A DNA stretch of 64,000 nt, taken from assembly GCA_013416795.1 (NCBI GenBank), contig RQSC01000116.1, positions 70,363-134,362 of the forward strand. Reading direction: 5' to 3'. Shown piece by piece: positions 10,333-20,648 of this stretch (positions are counted from its first letter, which is position 1; every line of letters starts with the position of its first letter). Source of the DNA: Prasinococcaceae sp. CCMP 1430 (lineage: Eukaryota > Prasinodermophyta > Palmophyllophyceae > Prasinococcales > Prasinococcaceae). Under the pieces are notes generated by a model that made no database searches, was not told the DNA's origin, and saw only the letters and a list, made by a program, of their open reading frames with translations. Both the position numbers and the translations under genes were made by a program.

Positions 10333-11288
10333 TCAGAGCTTCGCCCGCGACAATCCCGCAAGCCCACCGCCGTCGACGACGAGGCACACTCCCGTGGTCC
10401 ACGCCCCGCCGCGCCCCACGAAGTACAGCACGGCGGCTGCCATGTCCTCCGGCGTACCCACGCGCCCAAGTGGCACGCTCCCGGCGATCTTCTCCTTGCT
10501 GGCATACTTCTCGAGCTGGCCGGACATCTTTGACGGCACGATGCCCGGCGCGAGCGCGTTCACGGTGATGCGCTTCGACGCCAATTCCCCGGCCAGTTTG
10601 GTGGTGAGGTGGTGCACAGCCGCCTGATGCGGGAGGCGGGGCACGCGAGTGTCAGCAGCGCGCGTTGCCAGGGCAGGCGCAGCGCGCTAGAGCACCCCGC
10701 ACGGACGGCCGCCGTGCAATTGTGCTCGCGCATATCTCCAGCCAGCTCGCCGGGTCTCACCTTTGACGCGTCGTAGCTGTACGTTGGCCACAGCTGCGGG
10801 CGGATGCCAGCGACGCTGCCGACGTTGACGACGCGCGCCGGATCCGCGTCCGTTGCGGCGGCCTCAAGCAGCGGCATGCACGCGCGCGTGAGGTTGAAAA
10901 TCGCCTTGACGTTGAGGCTCATCACCTTGTCCCAACCCTCGTCGGGGAACGTATCCATCGGCGCACCCCAGCTCGTGCCAGAGTTGTTCACAAGCACGTG
11001 CAGCTCGCTCGTGTGGAGCCGGAGCCGCTTTGCGAGGTCGACGCATGCGTCATTGGCTGACAGGTCAACGCCACCGAGCGACGTGCACGTGCCAGGCCCC
11101 CTCGCAGTGAGCCCCGCTGCGACCTTGTCGCAGACTGCGGCGGTGCGGCTGCAAATGAAGACTCGCGCCCCGTTGGCGACCAGGCCGGCAGCAACCATCA
11201 GGCCGATGCCGCGCCCGCCACCCGTCACGAGGCACGCCTTGCCGCGGACGCCAAAGAGCGAGGCGACATCGAGCGCCGGGGCCGCCAT
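10333..11288 (-). CDS. Short-chain dehydrogenase/reductase, RhlG/beta-ketoacyl reductase-like, two exons
   Basis: Exons 11288-10761 and 10623-10333 (137-bp intron starting GTGAGA); 272 residues. Classical SDR: cofactor loop TGGGRGIG (about residues 22-29), NNSG in place of NNAG, active-site Ser in VGSVAG and YSYDASK with the Tyr-x-x-x-Lys pair. The intron falls exactly after that Lys. The C-terminal half has VNALAPGIVPSKM and GRVGTPEDMAAAVLYF. Stretches such as ARVFICSR, NNSGTSWGAPMDTFP and GWDKVMSLNVKA resemble bacterial RhlG-type NADPH-dependent 3-oxoacyl reductases. Substrate is not determinable. No clear targeting peptide from this start. Confidence 0.88.
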
Positions 11289-11831
11289 CACGCGCCCGCC
11301 GCGCCCGTGCCGCCCGGCTCGCGCGGCAGCTCGCCCTCCCCGCCCTTCCAACTCGCCCGGAGCAAGGAGGGGGTGACGGACTTGGCTGGGAGCACGGCGG
11401 AGGGCGAGCGGCAGCGCCCGCCCGCCCGCCACGCGCAGCGCGTGTGGCGCAGCCTGCCAGCAGGAAATGGCCTGGAAAATTGCCTCTGTACCACCAAAGA
11501 GGACGATGCGCACGCTTTTTGATGGAGACCTCAGACACACGCTTCTTCTTTGACCAGGGGAGCAGCGAAGCGAACGGGGCTGTGCGTCCGGCGCGAAAGG
11601 GCACGGCGCACGTGCGGCGCGCACACGCACACAGAGCGCGCGGGGCGGGGCAAGCGCGGGGCAGCAGGCGGCCACGGCCGACCCGCAGCACGCGCAACGC
11701 TCGTGCGAGGCCCCTTGTACTCTCCAGACGCGGCTCTGCACCGCGGAGTGGCCACAGGCGCGCGCGCACGCTCGCCCCCCCCCCCCCCCCCCCCCCCCCC
11801 CAACCCACCCACCCACCCCAGCGTGGCCTCG
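11289..11831. other. Divergent promoter region with poly(C) tract
   Basis: 543 bp between the SDR and the next gene, both starting outward. Contains an uninterrupted C-run of over 20 bases around 11777-11801 followed by CCCA repeats to about 11820, only some 10-30 bp before the downstream ATG. No ORF of coding character. Confidence 0.5.
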
Positions 11832-12926
11832 ATGGGCGATTACAAGGCCCAAGGGGCAACTGCCAATGCCAGTGCTGGCGGCGGTGGCACGGGCAGCGCG
11901 GCGCCCGGGAACGGCGGCTGCGCACTGCTGGGCAGCAGCGCGTGGCAAGGCAGCGACGAGTACCCTGCGGGCGCAGGTGCTGGCTGTGGGGGGCATTCCT
12001 CGCGACTAGCAGCCATTTTAGCATCGGTGCTCTCGCAGCACTCGCGTGGCCGCGTGTTGCACGCGGACGCCGAAGTGGGCATAGCCGCATGCGACGTGCA
12101 GGGCGTCCGTAGCGAGAAAGTCTATCCTGCGGTGCAACCCTCGCTGGCACCATGGTCGAGCTCCTGGAACATAGCCACGAGCGCCGTCCGAGCTGTGGCA
12201 CACGCTCTCCGGCCTGGTCTCGCTGCGTGGTCGCTGGAGGTGAAGAACCTGTACGAAGAGGATGACGCAGAGCGCGTGCTCGGCCTCCGTCCAGCCGACG
12301 AGGAGCTGCCTCCTCTTCCGCCGCTCGGGCGTCATCTCGTAGACATCTCACGGGGCATCGGGGAGGCGATCTGTCTTGACTTGGCGACGTTCTCAGTGCG
12401 TGGAACCTTTGAATGGCTCACGAAGAGCCTGCTGTCGCCGCAGCTGGCGTGGAAGATGACCAAGGACGTCTGCAAATCCGCAGCGCGAAAGGCAGCGCGC
12501 ACAGGTGGAGGGCAGCAGCTGCGCGTGGCGCTCGACATCTTGCCCACTGCCGCGCGCGCCCATGTCCTCGCAGTGGCAACGGAGCTCAGTGTGACGCAGT
12601 ATCAGCGATGCGTGATGGGGCTCGTGCTACTGCACTCACGCGGGTACCTGGCGCAAGGACGCGCCGGCCCGCATCTGCGAGTGTGCGCACGGGTCGCACT
12701 GCGCAACGTGTTGGTCGCCGCGGGCAGGCTGGTGGGCTTGACCATAGGCGCAGGCGCTGGCACGTACTTACAGGCGGGGCGCGGCACACTCGTCGGGCAG
12801 ACCCTCGGAGGGTACGTTTTCGCTAATCTCGTCGACATGTTGCTCACTCTCCGTGGGCTACCAAGTTCTGTGCTGCCACCGCCGCCGGGCCCATCGCCTA
12901 AACGCCGCACCAAATCCCGCAGATGA
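11832..12926 (+). CDS. Protein of unknown function with C-terminal Gly/Ala-rich hydrophobic segment
   Basis: 364 residues from ATG 11832. The first 60 residues are Gly/Ala/Ser-rich and look disordered. The middle is helical (WNIATSAVRAVAHALRPGLA; ISRGIGEAICLDLATFSVRG). Near the C-terminus a hydrophobic glycine-zipper-like stretch (VGLTIGAGAGTYLQAGRG) precedes another apolar helix, suggesting membrane association. The tail is basic and proline-rich. I do not recognise a family. Codon third positions are G/C-biased throughout, supporting real coding. It converges with ORANGE. Confidence 0.65.
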   Translation: MGDYKAQGATANASAGGGGTGSAAPGNGGCALLGSSAWQGSDEYPAGAGAGCGGHSSRLAAILASVLSQHSRGRVLHADAEVGIAACDVQGVRSEKVYPAVQPSLAPWSSSWNIATSAVRAVAHALRPGLAAWSLEVKNLYEEDDAERVLGLRPADEELPPLPPLGRHLVDISRGIGEAICLDLATFSVRGTFEWLTKSLLSPQLAWKMTKDVCKSAARKAARTGGGQQLRVALDILPTAARAHVLAVATELSVTQYQRCVMGLVLLHSRGYLAQGRAGPHLRVCARVALRNVLVAAGRLVGLTIGAGAGTYLQAGRGTLVGQTLGGYVFANLVDMLLTLRGLPSSVLPPPPGPSPKRRTKSRR

Positions 12927-13243
12927 TTGCGCAGCTTGCGTCACGCTCACTACTCTGCTCTCTCGCTAGATAAGGCCGGAGCGACATCCCCTCCATCTTG
13001 ACGACGGCTGCTCGCGCGTCAGCAGTCAGGCCGAGCGTGCCAGGCCGCAGCGCGAGCAAGCGGCGCCGCACGTGGTGGCTGCTCATCATGCTCTCCCCCC
13101 AAGAGGTATTTTAGCGGTGAACAAGCTGCTCCTAGCTGCGCGACAGCGCAGGGCATCGCACGTCCCAGCAAGGGTTGCCGTAGCTTGCGCCCCTGGTCAT
13201 CGCCGCGCGAGCGCTGGAACGCCGTGGCGGGCAGCTGCACTCC
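12927..13243. other. Convergent 3' spacer before ORANGE stop
   Basis: 317 bp; nothing recognised beyond non-coding GC-rich sequence. No TGTAA/TGTAC motif noticed on either strand. Confidence 0.35.
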
Positions 13244-14557
13244 TCACTTGCTCGTGACCTTCGCCTGCGTCCCCGTCATGAAGGGCGTGAGCTCCTCACC
13301 GCCTCGCGGATCCGCCTCGAGAGTGAACGGGTCGATGCGTGGGTCGTGCTCCGTGGCGAGCGCCATGCCCGTGCAGAGGCAGCTGGGGCACATCACCTTG
13401 CCACTCGAGCCGCACTGGCTGCACCTACTCTTGACGCCGTTAGCGTCAACCGTGTAGCCCGTGCCGCCGCACGCGCCGCACGGCAGGTAGCCCGTGCCGC
13501 TGCAGTACACGCAGCGCTCCGACTTCACCTGGTCGACGTTGTATTTCTCGACCAGCAGAAGGGCGGACAGCACGCCCACGGCGCCGCCTGTAAAGCTCGC
13601 GACGATGGGGTCGACCTGGGCGAGCTGGGACGGAAGATGCAGCTGCTGGATCACCTCCTCGTATGATGTGCCACCGACACCGAGGTACACCTCCAGCGTC
13701 GGCGCGACGATGCCGCCGAAGAAGATGAGCGCGATAATGAGCGCACCGAAAATTTTGTAGTAGTCGTCGAGCTTGTCCGCCCCCGTGAGGTCTGGGAAGA
13801 GTGGGATGGCGGAGGCAAAGCTCAGCAGGTCGGACTCGTCGCTGCCGTTCTCCTGCGTCTGGCGGATTTTTTGCTGCACGCGGAGGCGGCGCACTGCGGG
13901 CGCACCAGCAGTCGCGCGAGTGGAGTTGCCGCAGCGGGCGGAACGCAGCAACAAAGCACCTGGGGTCAGCTGCCGCTGCTGCTGAGTCTGACGGCTCCGG
14001 TCGGGGGGGCGCGCCAAGGCCGGGCGCGGCGCATGCCCGCCGGCGCCCCCAGGGCGCTCGCGCGCCCCGGCAGCTACCGACGGGCGCAACGGCTTTTGCG
14101 CGGTCGCACGGGCGGGCGGCGAGGCGCCCGTACCTTCTTCCATGAGCCTGAAAATCTCATTGCGGCGAGACTCGATGTTCGTGTTGAGCTCGTCGCCGGA
14201 CAGCGAGTCGAAGTTGTTGATGATGGAGCCGTCCTCAATGATGCAGAACGGCGCCGCGCCCACGCCAGCGCCCGCCTGCTGGCCGCCGCTCCCGGCGCCG
14301 CTGGCGCCTACCCCCTCTTCGCTGCCGCTCTCGCTCTCACCGCCACCAACGGCACCGCTGCTGCTGCTGGCTGCACCCTTTCCCCCCTCGACGGCTGCCT
14401 CGGCGCCGCTCGCAGGCGTGCACCGCACCGTCACCGCCGCGCGCCGCCGCAGCACGCGGCAGGGTGCGGTGGCTGCTACCGGCGGCCTCGCTCTCTGGCA
14501 AAAGGCCGCGCTCGCTGCTGGTGTACTCATCGCCATCAACATGGCCAAGACGCTCAT
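13244..14557 (-). CDS. OR: ORANGE (OR) plastid chaperone with DnaJ-type zinc finger, two exons
   Basis: Exons 14557-14134 and 13893-13244 (240-bp intron); 357 residues if ATG 14557 is used. ORANGE stabilises phytoene synthase and controls carotenoid accumulation in plastids. Diagnostic conserved stretches: SRRNEIFRLMEE/VRRLRVQQ (the intron splits the Val codon), FGGIVAPTLEVYLGVGGTSYEE, two membrane helices with VDPIVASFTGGAVGVLSALL, then four CxxC-type knots (CVYCSGTG, CGACGGTG, CSQCGSSG, CPSCLCTG) and EHDPRIDPFTLEADP. As in plant OR there is no J domain. The N-terminus (MSTPAASAAFCQRARPP) resembles a plastid-targeting region. This 5' exon overlaps an apparently real gene on the opposite strand, so the exact start is unsettled. 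Confidence 0.92.
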   Translation of the reverse strand: MSVLAMLMAMSTPAASAAFCQRARPPVAATAPCRVLRRRAAVTVRCTPASGAEAAVEGGKGAASSSSGAVGGGESESGSEEGVGASGAGSGGQQAGAGVGAAPFCIIEDGSIINNFDSLSGDELNTNIESRRNEIFRLMEEGTGASPPARATAQKPLRPSVAAGARERPGGAGGHAPRPALARPPDRSRQTQQQRQLTPGALLLRSARCGNSTRATAGAPAVRRLRVQQKIRQTQENGSDESDLLSFASAIPLFPDLTGADKLDDYYKIFGALIIALIFFGGIVAPTLEVYLGVGGTSYEEVIQQLHLPSQLAQVDPIVASFTGGAVGVLSALLLVEKYNVDQVKSERCVYCSGTGYLPCGACGGTGYTVDANGVKSRCSQCGSSGKVMCPSCLCTGMALATEHDPRIDPFTLEADPRGGEELTPFMTGTQAKVTSK

Positions 14558-14735
14558 CCTCGCCTCCCTTAACCTGGCCGTGTTCCTCGGGCTGGTGTAC
14601 CTTTTCTTCTTCGCAGACACCGAGGAGCTCGTACGCAGCGCGCGCGAGTCCACCGAGAGCGCCCTTGAAGACCCGATGGGCACAGCGCAGGCCATCTTTG
14701 ACAAGTATCGCATGCGTGAGGAGGAGGAGGAATGA
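14142..14735 (+). CDS. Small predicted membrane protein, antisense-overlapping the ORANGE 5' exon (start uncertain)
   Basis: The frame is open from ATG 14142 to TGA 14733-14735. Only the part from about 14480 onward looks truly coding: third positions are almost all C/G, and it encodes a hydrophobic double segment (MAKTLILASLNLAVFLGLVY) followed by an acidic amphipathic tail (ESTESALEDPMGTAQAIFDK) ending in five Glu. The upstream portion is the reverse complement of ORANGE's Gly/Ser-rich codons, so the real start may be ATG 14541 (a 64-residue protein) or an unseen upstream exon. Not recognised as a family. TGTACA at 14795-14800 could end transcripts on both strands. Confidence 0.5.
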   Translation: MSLKISLRRDSMFVLSSSPDSESKLLMMEPSSMMQNGAAPTPAPACWPPLPAPLAPTPSSLPLSLSPPPTAPLLLLAAPFPPSTAASAPLAGVHRTVTAARRRSTRQGAVAATGGLALWQKAALAAGVLIAINMAKTLILASLNLAVFLGLVYLFFFADTEELVRSARESTESALEDPMGTAQAIFDKYRMREEEEE

Positions 14736-14794
14736 CGAGCGCGCGATGGCTGAGGGCGCTGGCGCTGGCCGCTAGGCGGACACGCGCAAGGTAT

Positions 14795-14800
14795 TGTACA
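14795..14800. promoter_or_regulatory. TGTACA palindrome between two convergent genes
   Basis: A perfect 6-bp palindrome about 60 nt after the + stop (14735) and about 210 nt beyond the - stop (15010). Reads TGTAC on both strands; proposed bidirectional 3'-processing signal by analogy with the TGTAA signal of green algae. Inference only. Confidence 0.35.
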
Positions 14801-15009
14801 CTTTTGTCATATTAGCCCCGATCGCAAGTGTGGCCTTTCGGAGGGTGGCTGCCCGCACGTATGTGCTAGCAGCCGGGCGGCGCCGCCGTCTGCGCGGCGC
14901 CGAGCATCCTGTCCCGGACCGCCATGCGCGCTCGCAATCCTGCTCCTGGCAGGCCAAGCGATTCGACGTGTTCCATCGGCCAGGAGAGCGCGTCGGGGCA
15001 GGCCGCCCA

Positions 15010-16760
15010 CTACTTGGCAGCGCGGAGCTGAATTGCGAACTCCTTGTCCTCCGGGAGCTGGTACCGCTCGACAGTGCTAAGCAGCCACTCCTCCATCACG
15101 GCGATTGCGTCCTGAGACATCTTGGCTGGACGCGGCATATGCTTCATCATCGGACCACCGACGAGCACGTGCGCGCGCGCGACCGATGTGACAACTTCAC
15201 CGCCGACCATTCCCACGAGCTTGCTCAGCTGCGCCTTCGGCCGCTGCACATTCGCTGCGATGCACACCTTGAGCCCTTGCAGGGGATTCGGCTGACGATC
15301 CTTGTGAGGCGCGAGTCGCGCGGCGCGAGAGCGCGCAGCACCAGGGAAGCGGGCGTTCTCGTAGCACACCTGCGGGGGGTGGGCGCCGGGGGGGGAGGCA
15401 CGGGGCGGGTCAGCACTGCGTCTGGTGGCGCGCTGCTGGGGGCCGTGCGCGCACGCGCACGCACCGGATCCAGCCATTTTCCCGCTTTGACCGAGTCTAT
15501 CGCCCACTCTGGCGTCAGCAGGAACGCGCCACGTGCGATGCCCGCCAGCACTTTGAGCGTGCGCCTGCCCTCGGCGCCCACCACCACGTGCGTGGGCGCC
15601 AGAGAGGACGACGCGTCCTGGGCCAGGAAGGTCACGCGCGGTCGAAGCTCGCGTACCGCCGCCTCCACCGCCGCGAGCTCCTTGGAGGCGCATCCGGTCG
15701 TGCATACCACGATGTTTTTGGCGTTGTCCAACGGCATCGCCATCGGGCTCGCGAGGCGATATTGCGGCTTGGGAATGCCCGCGCCGCAGTCAGGAGGCGG
15801 CGTCTGCGCCTCGGCGTCCGAGTCAGCCACGACCGGTGGTGTGGACACCGACGCCATCGGGTTGGCGTTCTCTTCGGCGCTGGTATCGCGCTCCTTATCG
15901 ACTGACGAAGGCATCAGGGAGAGCGTTTGTGCGGCCTCCTGGCTGTTGCTCGGATCGGCCACACCTGGGAGCGAAGGCATGGGCGTGGCTGCGGCCCCGG
16001 CCGTCGCCCCCGCAGTCGCGGCCGAGCCCAGCACGCCCCTTGGCGTCGCCGCCGCCACCGAGCGTGGGGTCACCGAGGTGCCTCGCGCCTTCTTCGTTGT
16101 TGCGGGGGTGGTGTGAACCCCGACTCCCTCGACTAAGAAGCGCGCGCGCTTGCGCGAGGACTTGCTCGCAGTCGGCGGCAGGCGCTCGAGCGTTTCCAGC
16201 GCCGCGGCCGTCTCCTCCGTTTCCGTCATCGCCATACGCTGACTGCAAGAGTACAGCGGGTTATCCAGATCGAAGGTGACGACATTGTTCGGATCTGGTC
16301 GCATGCGATCGTGCAGGCGCTGCTTCTTCTTCGATGTCCCAGGTCCTGCGGACGCGGGCGTGCGCGCGAGCGCCGCCTGGGCGGGGAACGCCGAGAACAT
16401 CAGGCCGCTGGCACCCGCCCGGCTGGATGCGCCCGCTCCGGCTCCACCGGCGCCCGCGATGGCGTCGAGATCGACGGTGTAAATCTTCTCGAGAGCGCGA
16501 AAACCGAGCTTGGAGCTCTCCTCGACCCACCGCGCGTCGACCACCGCCACCCCCGCAGGCATCCCGCTCAGCCTTCCGCGCATGCGGCTCGCTTCGCTTG
16601 CCACCGTGCCGCCGAGGATCACGTGGCTGATCGAGGGCGTGAGCGTTCGCTGCACCTTCGCACCGAGAGCCGCTGCGCGTGACGCCACTGCCCGCGACGC
16701 ATCGCCTCCCGACCCCGACACCGACACGAACACCGTCGTGCCGGCGAGCGGCTGCGCCAT
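15010..16760 (-). CDS. Triple-BRCT protein, microcephalin (MCPH1)-like architecture, two exons
   Basis: Exons 16760-15465 and 15369-15010 (95-bp intron, GTGCGT donor); 551 residues. The N-terminal BRCT repeat runs over about residues 1-90 (TTVFVSVSGSGGDASRAVAS; VDARWVEESSKLGF). A Ser/Thr/Ala-rich disordered linker carries the basic patch KSSRKRARFLVEG. Two C-terminal BRCT repeats follow: NIVVCTTGCASKELAAVEAA with LTPEWAIDSVKAGKW, then GLKVCIAANVQRPKAQLSKL. One-plus-two BRCT spacing is that of microcephalin, a DNA-damage and chromosome-condensation factor; other BRCT scaffolds share it. The linker's SQ site and Ser/Thr-Pro sites suggest kinase regulation. The intron falls between the second and third BRCT repeats. 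Confidence 0.75.
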
Positions 16761-17372
16761 CGTCCACGCGTCTCCTCTCTCTCTGTCTGTCGCCTGCGCA
16801 CGCGCCTCGCGCCGCGCTCGCGGAGGGACAGCGAGGCAGTGATGTGCGGTCAACCCCCGCGCCCTGCTCACGCGCGATGGCTCGCGAGATGGGACGGGGG
16901 ATGTCCCCGCCAAGCTCCGCCCCGCCCCGCCCCGCCGCCGCGCTGTGGCGCGCGGGCGCGCGCGGCCGCGAGCAGAGGCGCGCTCGAACGCGCCGCCTCC
17001 GCCGCGTTCGCGCGCGCGCGGCGCGTCGACGTTCACCTGGATCGCCGCCTGGGCGAACGCGTGCGCTGCCCTGCCCCTGAAGGGAGCGCGCCCCTGCTCG
17101 AAGCCCGCCCCAGATCCAAATCTCGTGCGCGCGGTTTTGACCTTTGTTACGCGAGGGCAAACAACGGCAGCAGCGGTTTCAACGGGTCGATCGTGTGCAC
17201 GCGTGCGATGTGATGTACCCCGCGGATTCTTCGACGTTCGAAGGTGTTTTGACGTATGATGGAAAACCTTCAAATAATACCTAACTCGCAACGACCGCGA
17301 ATGTGATTACAAAACCGGAACGCTACGTGCGTACGGGCTGTCCCTTCGCCGCGCCCGCTCGAGGCCGGACGT
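16761..17372. other. Spacer between BRCT gene start and WDR55 stop
   Basis: 612 bp; promoter of the BRCT gene plus the 3' flank of WDR55 (both minus). The segment 17210-17335 is relatively AT-rich. No coding ORF supported. Confidence 0.4.
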
Positions 17373-18924
17373 CTACTCGATGTCTGCGAAGAAGCTCTTG
17401 ACGGCCCGCTGCTTGCTGTTGGCTTTGCCCTTGGACGCGCGCAGTGACGCGGCCCCGCCTTTTCGCCGCTTGCCCTTCTTCTTACGGCCGGGTGGCTCGT
17501 CGCTGTCGCTGTCGCTGTCGCTGTCGTCGCCACCGGCTGCATCGTGGCCGGCGTCATCATCGTCCTCGCCCTCCTGTCCCTCGTACAGGTAGCCCACATC
17601 CCAGATCTACGCGCGGCGCGCGCGAAAATTCGCATTGCGTGCGACGCGTCAGTGGGGCTGCTGCACAGCTCTGTCTAGACCCGCACTCGCCCATCCGCGC
17701 CAAAGCACGCGCGCGGACCGCGCGGACGCTGGCCTCAGCGAGCGCTCACACGAGCGTGCTGACCGTTTCCTCGCGCACCTTGATGACCGAATCGTGGCAC
17801 GCGCTAGCCAGCAGCCTCTTTCCCGGGTGCAGGTCAATGCGCTCGGTTGAGAATTTTGAGTGCTCGCCTATGACGCCGAGCAGTTTGTTGGGTTGCACGC
17901 TCACCACGCGCAGGACGCCGTCGCCACTGGCGGTGATCAGAGTGTCCTCGTCGAGAGCGCGCAGCGCCGCGACGCTCTCCGGATGCCCCGGGAAGCGGTC
18001 GGTGCTGTCCTCGAGATGGCCCCAGCTGTAGATGCTCAACACACCCTCCGTCGAGCCAGTCACCACCTTCTTCCCCTGCTTGAGCACGCACACTGACAGC
18101 AGCTCATCTTCCTGGTTGTCGCTGCGGTGCTCGAGCTTGCCGCGGCGAAGGTCGTAGCCCGACAGCGTTCCGTCGCCGCTGGTCGCCAGCAGCATCTGCT
18201 TGTCTGCCACGTACGTGAGGTCTGAGATGAAGTCTTCGTGAGCATCGAAAGAGTGTACGGGTTTCGATGACGAGCCTGAGGATGCGCACACGCGAGAATC
18301 CCACACTTTGATTTCGCCCTCGTCGTCGCCTGACGCGAAGGTGCCGCCGCCGTCAACACTGAGCTCGAGCGCAGCGAGCGCCGAAATTGGAGCGTCATGC
18401 GCGCCGCCAATCCTCCACAGCGGCACTGGACGCTTCTTCTTCACGTCCTGCCCCTGATGCCGCACGCTCCCCGCCGCACCCACGCCCTTGGCCCGCTTGG
18501 GTGCACGCTCTGCCTCCTCTTCATCGCTCTCGTCCTGGTCGCTCTCCTCGCCGTCGTCCTCGCTGCCGTCGTCCTCGCTGCCATCGTCCTCGCTGTCGTC
18601 CTGTGAGCTCTCGTCCCCCAATCCAGCCGCATCGCCCATCCCCGCGGCGCGTTCGACGTCCCAGCACGCAAGCGAGCAGTCGCCTGAGCCCGTGAGCAGC
18701 TGCCTGCACCGCCCACTGCCGCCGCGCCGCCCGAGCCACAGCACGTTGCGCACGCTCTCGCCGTGCGCTGCGAACGAGCCCACGCGGCCGCCCGTGTACG
18801 GGTCGAGCAGAGCCACGCGGCCGCTAACGAGGCCTGCGGCGAGGATCTCGCCGTCGGGGCTGAACGCAATGTCGAACGGCGCCGAGCGCGTCCGGGCACA
18901 TGCGAGTGCGTCGCCGTCCGCCAT
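17373..18924 (-). CDS. WDR55: WD-repeat protein WDR55/Jip5 type, two exons
   Basis: Exons 18924-17779 and 17606-17373 (172-bp intron); 459 residues. WDR55 is a nucleolar beta-propeller needed for rRNA processing. Blades visible: PFDIAFSPDGEILAAGLVSG near the start, ASGDDEGEIKVWD, FISDLTYVADKQMLLATSGD, DGTLSGYDLRRGKLEHRSD (a WDR55 hallmark), VVTGSTEGVLSIYSWG, FPGHPESVAALRALDED and ERIDLHPGKRLLASACHDSV. The final WD motif is completed across the splice (DSVIK/IWDVGYLYEG). An acidic insertion built from repeats of DDGSE lies between the first and second blades. The C-terminus is Lys-rich and ends SFFADIE, typical for the family and consistent with nucleolar location. Confidence 0.9.
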
Positions 18925-19556
18925 GAGGAGGCTGTGGCGTGTGCGCCCTCCCTCCCTGCCGCGTTGGCTGCCGGGAAGGGGGGGGGGAGTGGTAGCAGAG
19001 CGCCTGCGCCTTCAACCCCCCCCCTTCCCTCTCGCCCTGCTTCTCTTCACCTGCCCTCGGCCCCGCTCGCCAACCTCCCTCGCGCGCCATGCGCGCGCTA
19101 TGACCGCCCGGACCCCACGTCTCAGTGGCAGGCGCACGGCGCCGTCGCCAGCGCTGTGGGCAACCACACAGCCGCCACGCCAGCTTTTTCCCCCCGGACA
19201 ATCTTTTTCCTTTTGAGGAAAAAAGTTGCAAAATCGCAAAAAAAAACGATAGCAGATGCAATAATAAGCACAAAGAAGACCCATTTAGCCACGGGAGAGT
19301 TTCTTTTGCGTCAGGCGCTGAGCTGAACTCGCGCCACGCGGGCGCCCCCGCGCACTGCGCGGCCACGCGGGCGGACGCGGCGATGGCATGGCGCCTGTGC
19401 CACACTTCCCTCCCTGCCTCCCACCCTCTTCCACCTTTTACACTCCCCCTGTGGCGTAGAGTGGCGTGGGGCGGTTTGGGTGAGGTCGGGGTGGGGTAGG
19501 GGGTCGGAGAGTCGCTGTGCTGTTGCGGCCCGGCTGGTGCGCGGACACGAGGTGCG
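18925..19556. other. Divergent promoter region WDR55 / F-box-like gene
   Basis: 632 bp between two ATGs. Contains C-runs (19016-19025) and an A-rich segment (19195-19290). No gene seen. The contrast with the GC-rich surroundings suggests a nucleosome-poor promoter. Confidence 0.4.
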
Positions 19557-20276
19557 ATGGTGCAGCAGCAGGGGGGCGGAGAACTGGCGCTGCTGGCGCT
19601 GCCGGCGGACGCGCTGGCGCACGTCGCGTTGATGCTGGACACTCGGTCAGCGCTGGCGCTGGCGCGTGCCTGCCGCACGGGGAGGGCGCTGCTGCCGCGG
19701 CCGGCGTCCACGCCGTGGTGCTGCGGAGCGTGTAGCGCGGCGCGCACAGCGGCAAACGCGGACGCTCCGCGCCAAGGTCAAGGGGACGCCTGGTGCCTGC
19801 TGTATCCCGCGAAACGCGAGGCGACTGCTCTCAGCATTGCCGACGCGCTCGCAGCGCGCGGCGCAGCGCTGCGGCCGGCGGCCTTTGCGAGGGTTTGCGC
19901 GGACGCCGAGCACGAGGACCTCGCCTGCGCCGTCGCGAGCTCCTCGCTCGTCATCTCCATCGACCGAGGGCGGGCCAGCCTGCGATCGGTGTGCCGCGGC
20001 CTGGGCATCCACACACCCATCGTTGGCCTCATTTCAGACAAGCTGCAGCATTTGGAGAGCGCCGATGCGTTAGTGGACCGCGTGCTCTTGCCCACGCTGT
20101 CGACGATGGGCGCATTGCCACTAATGTACGAGTCGCCACCGAAGGGCTACGAGTGGTGCTTCCAGAGCGAGAGCGGCAGGACGGCGGCTGGCCACCGCGG
20201 AGGCAGGGGCGGGGTCCTCTTCAGTGGGGAGTGCGATCGCGCCCGCTATGGCTCCGAGCTACACTCGTACAGATAG
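19557..20276 (+). CDS. Small F-box-like protein of unknown function
   Basis: 239 residues, single exon from ATG 19557. The N-terminus LALLALPADALAHVALMLDT followed by RSALALARACR has the Leu-Pro...Leu pattern of an F-box helix set. The remainder (ATALSIADALAARGAALRPA; CAVASSSLVISIDRGRAS) is alpha/beta-like and not recognised. If it is an F-box protein, it would couple an unknown substrate to an SCF ubiquitin ligase. The C-terminus is Gly/Arg-rich (GHRGGRGGVLFSG). AATAAA occurs about 45 nt after the stop. The F-box call is tentative. Confidence 0.55.
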   Translation: MVQQQGGGELALLALPADALAHVALMLDTRSALALARACRTGRALLPRPASTPWCCGACSAARTAANADAPRQGQGDAWCLLYPAKREATALSIADALAARGAALRPAAFARVCADAEHEDLACAVASSSLVISIDRGRASLRSVCRGLGIHTPIVGLISDKLQHLESADALVDRVLLPTLSTMGALPLMYESPPKGYEWCFQSESGRTAAGHRGGRGGVLFSGECDRARYGSELHSYR

Positions 20277-20648
20277 CTGCGCGGCTGTGCGGCTCGGCCA
20301 GAACGAGCGGTGTCACAAAATAAAGCTCGGCGAATTATGTGGATGGCGGGTGTTTCATGTGCACCGCGCCTCGCTTCGCCTCGCCTCGCCTTACATCGCC
20401 TTTCCTGGTTTCGGCGGCGCGTTGCCTCGCTCTTGGTCGATATAGGCACCACGTCGACGGGCGGGAAGGGGCGGGCGCGCACAGACGGTCACGTCCATGC
20501 CCCGCCGCCTCCCACACTCCTAGCCCCCCGCTGCACGCGCGCGCGCGCGCGCGCGCGCTGCTGCTTACTGCTGCTGCTGCTGCCGCTCGCCTCGGCCGCC
20601 AATGCGCTCGCCTCCTGCGAACTGCCTGGCGCGTCCTCGGCCGAGCTC
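20277..20648. other. Convergent 3' spacer with simple repeats
   Basis: 372 bp between the F-box-like gene and accA. Holds a (CGCCT) run near 20368-20400, a (GC)n dinucleotide of about 23 bases near 20535-20557 and a (CTG)n run near 20564-20582. No gene seen. Confidence 0.55.
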
